NCBI GenBank assembly: GCA_049517655.1
Contig: JBEKRQ010000003.1
Location: forward strand, 186,001-250,000
DNA: 64,000 nucleotides
Source: UBA11358 sp049517655
GTDB taxonomy: Bacteria > Verrucomicrobiota > Verrucomicrobiia > Limisphaerales > UBA11358
Reading direction: 5' to 3'
Shown here: positions 25,591 to 34,700 of the stretch, one piece after another
Position numbering within the stretch: the first letter of the stretch is position 1
Layout of the letters: each line of letters starts with the position of its first letter
Translations under genes and position numbers: made by a program
Notes under the pieces: generated by a model
Database searches by the model: none
Told to the model about the DNA's origin: nothing
What the model saw: the letters and a program-made list of their open reading frames with translations, nothing else

Positions 25591-28500
25591 ATGAAATTAA
25601 ATTTCTCTAGGTCAGTCGGGCGGTTTCGGGCAAAATCACTGCCGCTCCTGACTGGTTTGCTTCTGTCTCCGCTCGCTGTGATGGGCCAGCCGATGCCAAT
25701 TTACATCAACACCGGCATAATCAATAATAACAACCTGCCTCAAGTTGATGCGATAACCTTTGTGAATAGCGGCACTTGGTATATTTACACCACCGACAAG
25801 TACCACACCGCCGATACGCTCAATTACACCAACAAAAACTCGATGCTTGGCGAGGTGGGTTGGGATTTCGCGCTCTATCCGTCCACTGCCGGCCAGCGCA
25901 GCATGTCAGCCAACTTCTTCAATGCCTCTGGTGCGACGATTCAGGCGATGGATGGCGCCATCGCCAATCCGTCGGGCTATAGAAATTGTTATAGTTGCTA
26001 TCCTGTGAGTTATTTGTGGGTTTCCGCCACCAATATTGTCAACAAAGGTACATTGACGGCTGCAGCCAATGGCGAGCTTGAATTGATTGGCAGGAACATC
26101 GATCTTTCTCACAGTAAGTTGAACATTACGCCCCTTCCCGATTTATACGGCGGCAGCTACAATAGGGGGACGAATTTCACACCCGACACGGCTGTTTATA
26201 GCATGTATTGGGCGCAAACCAATATGCCGGCTACTTTGCCAGCAGAGAACGGTGGCCAGCTAATACTGCCGATTATGAATAGCTTGGCGCTATGGGATGG
26301 GACCACTGTATCTACGCCCTTTACCTTGACAACGAACTTGCAGGGTGTGGTTTATATTAACTCTAACTACGGAGTGCAGGATCCCACTTCGCAGAATCTC
26401 TGCTCAACCGACTATTTTAGAGGCCCAGTGCTGACATTTGTTCCTACGGTGGCCGACTCAATGAGCACGATTTTGGGCTCGAATGAATGGAAACAGGCGG
26501 TTTTTGTCAGGTGTAATCCCAGCATAACCGCGCAAATAAGGTTCACGCCTGGTTCAAACCCTTCGGATTATCTTCAAACGGCTGTAGTGCAGTTAATGGG
26601 AGTGTCCCAAAATGCATTGTCACTGTCGCTGGAGACCAACGCGATTTACTGGGTAGATACCTTGGGGTCGGAGACCAATCGCGGGCTGAACATAGACACG
26701 AATTATGACCCCTTCTATTCTTGCACCGGCCCCGTTTCCCGCCCGGCCAATTATAATGTGTCCCGAACAGACCCGGGTGCCTTTGCCGCTGGTGTTCCCG
26801 GCAGCGGAACACCGCCGGCTAACTTTTTTTACGATGCTAGTTTCGTCAATTCCGGTGTGTCCAACATGTATAGCGCTTATTCCGTCTTCATTGACAATCT
26901 GCCATCGGAGCCGGGGGGGCTGGTGGGCACCACGAATTTGCCGGGCCGGATTCACATTTGTGCGAATAATTTGAATCTCAACGTGTCGCGCATCGGTGCT
27001 CAAGGAGATATATGGATTCAGGCAAGCAATTTGGTTGGCAGCACCAGTACCGTCATTGATTGCCAAAACTTGAGCTTTGACCTCGGTTCGACGAATGGCT
27101 ATTTGAACATCACTAACCTTGCCCAGCCGAATGCCAACCGGTTTCGAGGGACTATTGATGCCTGGAGTGCCCTTTGGACCAACTACCAGGTGGTAACTGT
27201 TAATATAACAAATGTTATTACAAATACAATAGCATTTTCTGTCTTGGTTTTGGATGCGAGTCAGCTTTCAAACAACGTGTCGGTGATGGTTCAGGATTTG
27301 ATTTTGAACAGCACCAACATCGTCGTCAGCGATTCCGTGACCGTTACGAATTCACTTCTGTTCAATGGGCAAACTCTTACGCTGCTGGGAGACCTGACTC
27401 TTGCCGGCTTGGTCCAGAGTTGGAACAGTACCATCGCGCCAATCGTCCACTATTTCACCAATTACGGGACTCTCACCATTGCCAACGACGCGCATTTCGG
27501 GGACGACACGGCTGTGCCCTATACGGAGTTTGTTAATTATGGAGCAATTAGTTCGGCCGGTCAAACGATTGACAGCCTCGATATTCAGATTATTGGCGGG
27601 TCCGACGACGCGTTTGCCGGCGATTTCTCCGCCACGGCCCAGTCAATTGAAATGACGGACGCTTACATTCATGCGGCGGGCGATATCAATCTCTCCGCCA
27701 ACACGCTGCTGATTGACCCCTCGACTCTCTATGCCGGCGGCGCGCTGAATTTCAACGTGACGACGAACTTGTCCGACAATGGCGCGCTGAATTCTTTCAC
27801 TTGTAACAACGGATTCAATTTACCGATCAAACCGCAGACCGGGGATTTGCTCTACACCACCATCGATGATATCGCCCACGGAGACGAAGTTGACCATGCG
27901 TGGGCGGGTACCGATCGGTTGGCAACGCCGAACGGCTATACGAACAATGCCGCCATCGGAATACTGATATTGGATGCGCAGGGAGCCGACAGTTCCTTCG
28001 TATTCAACGGTACCAGCGGTCCCGGCGTGACCAACGCGCTGTATGTGGACGAACTGGAGTTGCTCGATTATGCCAGCTACACCAATCATGACACCGGCGG
28101 CAACATCCCCGTGTTAACTTTCAACAATTTGGTGATTTATTACGCCAAAGCAATCATTGCCGGCGGCGTGGACGTTACCGCCAAGTTGGATCACAAAAAC
28201 AACGACTGCCTCCGCTATGTGTCGGCGTATCCGGGTCATTTCAGCTCCACCAACTTGGTTTATCCGGATGGCACAATCGTCACCGTGAATGCGGCGCTGG
28301 CCCAAAGCACATCTATTGATTCCAACGGGAACGGGATTAAGAACGCCGACGATCCAACGCCGTTTTTCGTGTCCAGTCAGGTGGATTTCACAGAGACGTT
28401 GACGAATAAGCCATCGCCGATGGTGCTGCTGACGTGGCATAGCATTCCGAGTGCGACAAATTTTGTCTATTACAGCACAAATTCAGTGGGGCCATACGTG

Positions 28501-28647
28501 GTGCTGACCAATTTCGTCTCACCCAGCCTGGTGCCGCCGGCGGGGGGATGGCCGATAACGAATACGATGTATGTTCCGGTCACCGGCTCCAGCCGGTATT
28601 ACCGGGTGTGGGTGTATCCAAACTCGACGAGTCTCTACGGCTACTGA
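25591..28647 (+). CDS. Large secreted beta-helix-like protein, function unknown
   Basis: The 1,018-residue protein has a signal peptide (SLPLLTGLLLSPLAVMGQ) and a long stretch of short hydrophobic strands with many Asn/Thr, such as LTLLGDLTLAGLVQSWNS and IVVSDSVTVTNSLLFNGQ, as in right-handed beta helices of adhesins or polysaccharide-binding proteins. Four cysteines in YRNCYSCYPVSY may form disulfides. The C-terminal domain (MVLLTWHSIPSATNFVYYST, RYYRVWVYPNS) belongs to the same module seen at the ends of neighbouring secreted proteins. No catalytic motif is recognised. It starts 15 bases after the previous gene and forms part of the same co-directional series. Confidence 0.72.
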   Translation: MKLNFSRSVGRFRAKSLPLLTGLLLSPLAVMGQPMPIYINTGIINNNNLPQVDAITFVNSGTWYIYTTDKYHTADTLNYTNKNSMLGEVGWDFALYPSTAGQRSMSANFFNASGATIQAMDGAIANPSGYRNCYSCYPVSYLWVSATNIVNKGTLTAAANGELELIGRNIDLSHSKLNITPLPDLYGGSYNRGTNFTPDTAVYSMYWAQTNMPATLPAENGGQLILPIMNSLALWDGTTVSTPFTLTTNLQGVVYINSNYGVQDPTSQNLCSTDYFRGPVLTFVPTVADSMSTILGSNEWKQAVFVRCNPSITAQIRFTPGSNPSDYLQTAVVQLMGVSQNALSLSLETNAIYWVDTLGSETNRGLNIDTNYDPFYSCTGPVSRPANYNVSRTDPGAFAAGVPGSGTPPANFFYDASFVNSGVSNMYSAYSVFIDNLPSEPGGLVGTTNLPGRIHICANNLNLNVSRIGAQGDIWIQASNLVGSTSTVIDCQNLSFDLGSTNGYLNITNLAQPNANRFRGTIDAWSALWTNYQVVTVNITNVITNTIAFSVLVLDASQLSNNVSVMVQDLILNSTNIVVSDSVTVTNSLLFNGQTLTLLGDLTLAGLVQSWNSTIAPIVHYFTNYGTLTIANDAHFGDDTAVPYTEFVNYGAISSAGQTIDSLDIQIIGGSDDAFAGDFSATAQSIEMTDAYIHAAGDINLSANTLLIDPSTLYAGGALNFNVTTNLSDNGALNSFTCNNGFNLPIKPQTGDLLYTTIDDIAHGDEVDHAWAGTDRLATPNGYTNNAAIGILILDAQGADSSFVFNGTSGPGVTNALYVDELELLDYASYTNHDTGGNIPVLTFNNLVIYYAKAIIAGGVDVTAKLDHKNNDCLRYVSAYPGHFSSTNLVYPDGTIVTVNAALAQSTSIDSNGNGIKNADDPTPFFVSSQVDFTETLTNKPSPMVLLTWHSIPSATNFVYYSTNSVGPYVVLTNFVSPSLVPPAGGWPITNTMYVPVTGSSRYYRVWVYPNSTSLYGY

Positions 28648-28721
28648 TTTTGGCGAAAAATTTGTGAAACATGGCATCATGTGAATGAATCGGTAAAAAC
28701 TTGAGCAATGTGGCAAAATCT

Positions 28722-31700
28722 ATGAATAACTTGGGTTGCCGGAGGTTGCAAAACCTCCTTAAACGCGCCAGCTTGGTGAAGCTGGGATTGCTGATTCTGG
28801 CCGGTTTGCTGGCGACCACCGGACGGGCGCAAATGAACTTTGCCACCGCCCAAGTGTTGACGGGCGATTGGGGGGGGCCGGTGACCTACGACAATACCGG
28901 CGTCACTCCCGATTCCGGCGCGCCCAATACCGCCGGTTTCTCGCCGCAGCATCCGCTTTGGTATCAATGGACCGCCCCGGCAGACGGCGAGGTGGAACTC
29001 GACACTATCGGCAGCCATTCTGGCACGACTAACTTGGACACGGTGCTGGCGGTTTATACGGGCAATAGTTTGACGTCGCTTAGCCAGGTGGCGGCCAATG
29101 ACGACCTGTTTCCGATCAACAACAGCATTCCCCAATGGACCATAAGCAGTAGCGGCGGTGTGGGTTTATACCAGTATAACCAACCCTACTACGGTCCCAG
29201 CCATCTCCGTTTCAATGCTACGGCCGGGACGACTTACTACATTGAAGTGGACACAAAAAGCACTTCTCCGACCGGAACGATTAAGTTGAATTGGGCCTAC
29301 AAATCTTCGGGTGTTTTCCGCTTCGCCACCGAGGATTTTGATAGAACCACAAGACTGCCGCTTTACCAGACTTCCGAGACGGAAAGTCAGGGACTTTCAG
29401 GCCTCAACGATAGTGTCAATTCGGCGGTTTTGACTTATTACACTTACAATGTACCGGGCGTGCTGGTCACCGTGACGCGTGTGGCCGGCTCTTCCGGGCG
29501 TTGCACGGTGGATTACACGACTGAAGATGGAACGGCTCTGCCTGCTTTGCCAACCGGTGATGCGCCGGCAATCTCGAATGTGGATTATACGGCAGTCAGT
29601 GGCAAGCTGGTCTTTGACGATTACGAGATGAGCAAGACCATTCTCATCCCGATTCGTTATTCTGGGAGTGTCTACGTCAATGCCACTAATTACCCCTTTT
29701 CCAATTCGGGGAACAACACGAATAACACGGTTTTCGGAGTGGTGTTGTCAAATCCCCAGCCTGATCCGAATGAAAGTGGCGATGTGTCATGGCCCCGTGT
29801 GGATCCAACCTTCAGCACGGCGTTGGTGAAAATTTTGAACCCGAATGCCAATCCTTATGGCCCCGAAATACTTACGGTGGTGTCAACGAATGGTTGGCTC
29901 AACCCGCCGACGAACACCATACCCAACCTTGTAACCAATTACCCCTTTGCCACGATTCCGACCAATGCCATTTTTAATTTTGAGAAGGCCAATTATCGCG
30001 TTCCTGCGGATGTAAATGAGACAGGAGACTATGTTCCGTGGACACAAGTCACCCTTTGGGTGGAGCGATTCGGCACGAACACCGCCGCGACCACGCTGAA
30101 TTACCGCATCAACAATTACCTCGGTAGTGACAACGACCCCAGCGAGGAGATGAATATTCGATTTCCCCTCCAGCCTGGCTCGGATTACGCCGTGCCGACT
30201 CCGCCAACCTGGCAGCCGATTCGTGGAACGAATTCCGACTTTAACATGGTGCATGGCACCATCAGTTTTCCGTCCACTGGTCCCGACGCGTTCCTTCAAC
30301 CCATCACCTTTACTGTTCCCACCAGCAGCCTGACAAAATTCAACAAGGATTTCAAAATACAGCTTTATCAGGAGGTAAACGGCGTTCCGCAACTCGATGG
30401 CATGATTAATGAAACGACTGTGACCATTTTGTTCAACGACATGAATCCGCCGGCCGGCTCCGTGGATGAGCTTTACAACGCGGATTTCAACAGCGATCTG
30501 GCGCTGCCGCCCGATCAAATTCCCACAACCTCGCCGCCGGACGATTCCAATCCCGGCGTTTCCGGCGTGGTCAACAGTCTGGTGGTGCTGCCCAATAATG
30601 AAACTCTCATCGCCGGCGACTTTTTCTCCTACAATGGAGACACCTTTATGCTCGGAGGAAATCCCATCAACAACATCGCGCTTATTGACGCGAATGGCCA
30701 GTTGGATTCGTCCTTCGCGCCCGATTCCGGCGCCAACGGCCCTATCAATTCCGTTGCTTCAAGTCCGGGCGGTCAATTTGTCATAGGCGGCGCCTTTACC
30801 TCCTTCAACGGCACGCCGCGCAATTACGTCGCCCGCGTGAACGCCGACGGCTCGCTGGATGCGTCATTCAATCCATCCGGGGCTGATGGAACGGTGTGGG
30901 CGACCGCCGTGCAGGCGGATGGCAAGGTGTTGATTGGCGGCGATTTCAATCACGTCAATGGCCAGCCGCGCAACTATCTCGCGCGACTTAACACCGACGG
31001 TTCGCTGGACACCACGTTTTACCCCAGCAACATTTTGACGGGTCCTGTCTATGCGTTGGCGTTGCCGCCATTGGTCATCACCAGCATCAACCGCACCGCC
31101 AGTGGCGGCTCTCAGGAGGATGATCAAATCCTTAATCTTGGCAATTTTACGTCCGGAACGCTTACGGTGTATTATGACATGTTCACAATTCCGGATGATA
31201 TGCGAATCTTTTATGGTGATACCAACGTGGCCGCCGGGACCGGGGTTCTGATTTATGACACCGGTTTTGTCAGTAACACCAACATCTTGGTGATTCCCTT
31301 TGGTCCGACCAACGGCACGAATGGCCTTCTGACCACCAATTTGATCACCATTGTCATGAATCAAGGCGGTTCGACCAATGCTACCACCCAGTGGGTATAC
31401 CTCGCCTCGGTTGCTCCCCCGTCGGTTCCCTCTAAAATACTGGTTGGCGGCGACTTCGGCGTGAGCGGTCAAAGTTATTTTGATGTTGCGCGTTTCACCA
31501 CCAACGGCACGCTGGACACCGCGTTCAGCCCAACTGTCGGGGCGAACAATCCGGTCTATGCGCTTGGCTGGCAGCTTGACAATAAGGTGGTGGTGGGCGG
31601 CTCATTCACTCGTTTCAACAGTGTTTCCGCCAATTATATTGCGCGGCTGAATCGGGATGGCAGTCTGGATGCCACCAACTTTTTCGTGGGCACTGGCGCC

Positions 31701-34700
31701 AACGACATCGTTTGGAGCGTCGTGCCCCAGTTGGACGGCACGATCTACGTCGGCGGGCAATTCATATCCTTCAACGGCACGCACCGCCTCGGTTTCACCC
31801 GTTTGTATGCCAACGGCACGGTGGACACCACATTCATGGACACCGCCTACAACCAGTTCGCCGGGTTGAAGCGGATTTACTCTTCCGACACGCCATTACT
31901 CTTTTCCGACATGCCGGCCGTCTATGCTTCCGGCGTCCAAAGCGATGGCAACGTGATGATTGGCGGGGCGTTCGATCAAGTGGGCGGCGGCGAGGCGGAC
32001 GCCAAGGTCTGCAATACTTTGGATGATGAACTGGGGATACCGGAAAGTTTCGGCGATCCAAATTTGTGGGTTTCCGAGAACGGATTGAATGTTGAACCCA
32101 AAACGCGCGATGGTGTGCGCAATCGCAGCGGCTTGGCGCGTTTGATCGGCGGTTCGACGCCAGGGCCGGGCAACATCGGCCTGCAAAACACCGCCTATTC
32201 CGCCAACAAGAGTGGAAGCTATCTCTCCGTGAGTTTGGTGCGGACCAATGGCATGTTGGGACCGATTGCAGCTAATTTTTCCGTTCTGCCGGGACTGGCC
32301 AAAAGCGGCACGGACACGAATGCCAATTACTTCTATGACAGCACGCCGCCGCTGTATTGGATCGCTTGGCAATATCTGGCGCATCCTTCACGCGTGCATG
32401 GCGATGGTTTGTCCGGATCGAGCAACCCCTTCCTTGTGGATCCTTATGGCCTTAATTTGTCCAGTTCGGACGCGGCCATAAACAACCTGTCGAAGGTCAC
32501 AGTCAGCGTCATCAACAACACCCAGACATCGGGCAACCTGGACGCACAATTTCAACTGGCCAATCCCAGCGGGGCCGATGAATTTTATCTCGGCGGTGAA
32601 AACATCCCGCTGGGCGCCGCGCTGGGCGCTTCTGTTGCGCCGTTCACACTGATTGATGACACCTCGCCGACCTCGCAGTCCGGCACGTTTGGTTTTGTTT
32701 CTTCCAACTACATAGCTTTTGCCACCAATGCGGCCCCCATCGGTGTGGTCCGAAGCAATGGCAGTTTCGGCACGGTGACCATGAGATGTTTTGCCACCAA
32801 CGGGACCGCCATTGCAGGCACGGATTACATTGGCGTCACCAATTTACCCCTTGTGTTCGGGGGCACCGTAGTGAGCAATTCCTTCACCGTCACCGTCCTG
32901 AACCCCGGCATTAGATCGACGAATTTTGCGGAAAAAACTGTGAATCTTAGTCTCAAGAGCCTGCTCGGCGGCAACGCGACGTTTGGATTGTCCAACGCCG
33001 TGCTTCGCCTCGTTAATCCCAGTTTCCAGGGTTATTTGACCTTCAGCGCCACCAATTATGCCGGCAATCTAAGTGCGGGCTTCATCAGCTTTGTGGTCAA
33101 CCGCGTCGCCGGCAGCGCCAGCCAGATTTCCGTCCAATACGCCACCACCAACGGCCCGCCTCCTAACGGCGCAACCAACGGCGTGGATTACCTCGGCGCG
33201 ACCAATACCTTACAGTGGAACAACGGCGATGCCTCGCCGCGCACCGTCACCATTTCGCTCACCAACAACGGCACGGTCGGCGCCAACAAACAATTCGGCG
33301 TCTATTTGTTCAATCCGACCAACGGGCTTGTCAGCGCGCCGTCGCTGTTCTATGCCGCCAGTTCCCCCGGTTCCATTACTAATGCCACGCTGACGATCAA
33401 CAACGACAATACTAATAGTTATTATGGCGCGTTGCAATTCAGCGCCACCAATTACATCGTCAGCGAAACTGCAGGAAGTCCGCCGGGCGGAGGAGCCACC
33501 ATCACCGTCACCCGCACTGGCGGAGCCCTTGGATCAGTTTCCGTTAACTATGCCACCACCAACGGCACTGCTGTCGCCGGCGTCAACTACGTCGCCACCA
33601 ATGGCGTCCTCACCTTTATCACCAACCAGATCGCCGCCAGCTTCAATGTGCCGATTCTGGATGATGGCGTGCAGGATTCCGCCAACTTCTATTTCAACGT
33701 GACTTTGTCGAACTCGGTCAACGCCGTGCTGGGTTCGCCGACAAATGCCACCGTCCACATTTTGGATGCCGAAACCTACAATTGGCCCCCGGGTTCGCCC
33801 GATGGCGCCTTCACTGCGGGCATGAATGGCGACGTGCTGGCGCTCGCGTTGCAGACCAACGGGCAAATTCTTGCGGGCGGCAGCTTTACGATTGTCAACG
33901 GCACTCCTGAAAATTTCGTTGCCCGGCTGAACCCGGATGGTTCGCTGGACAGCGCCGGTTTCCTCAACGGCCTTGCCGGCGCCAATGGCACCGTGCTGGC
34001 CGTGGTTTGCCAGACGGACGGCCGTGTGATCATCGGTGGCGCGTTCACCAGCGCCGACGGGATTTTCCGCAATTACATTGCCCGCTTGATGACGGACGGT
34101 TCTCTCGATACCAGCTTCAATCCCGGTGCCGGGGCAAGTGGTCTGGTTTATTCCCTTGCCGAAACCTTCGTTAACGGCTCACGGGAGATTTACGTTGGCG
34201 GCGCGTTCAGCACCATCAGCGGAGGTTACAGTCCCAACATTGCGCGACTCAATAACGGCGGCACGCTGGACACAACTTTTGCCGTCGGATCAGGCCCCAA
34301 CGCCCAAGTTTATGCCATTGCTGCTTATCCCACCAATTCCGCATTGGCAGGCAGGGTGTTGATTGGCGGCGCGTTCACCAACGTCAATGGATTTGCCTTG
34401 AATCATATTGCGCGATTGAACGGGGACGGTTCCGTGGATACAAACTTTGATTTGAACATGGGCGCAAACGATATGGTTCGCGCCATCGTCATTCAGAATG
34501 ATGGCTGCATTCTCATCGGCGGCGACTTTACCAATGTCAACGGAGTCGTCCTGAACCACATTGCCCGCTTGAATACCGACGGTACGTTGGACACCAATTT
34601 TACAGCCAACATTACAAACAACGTCAGTATGGGCGCCAATGGCTCCGTGGAGGCAATTGCTGTGCAGGCCGACAATCGGATTGTGCTGGCCGGCCAGTTT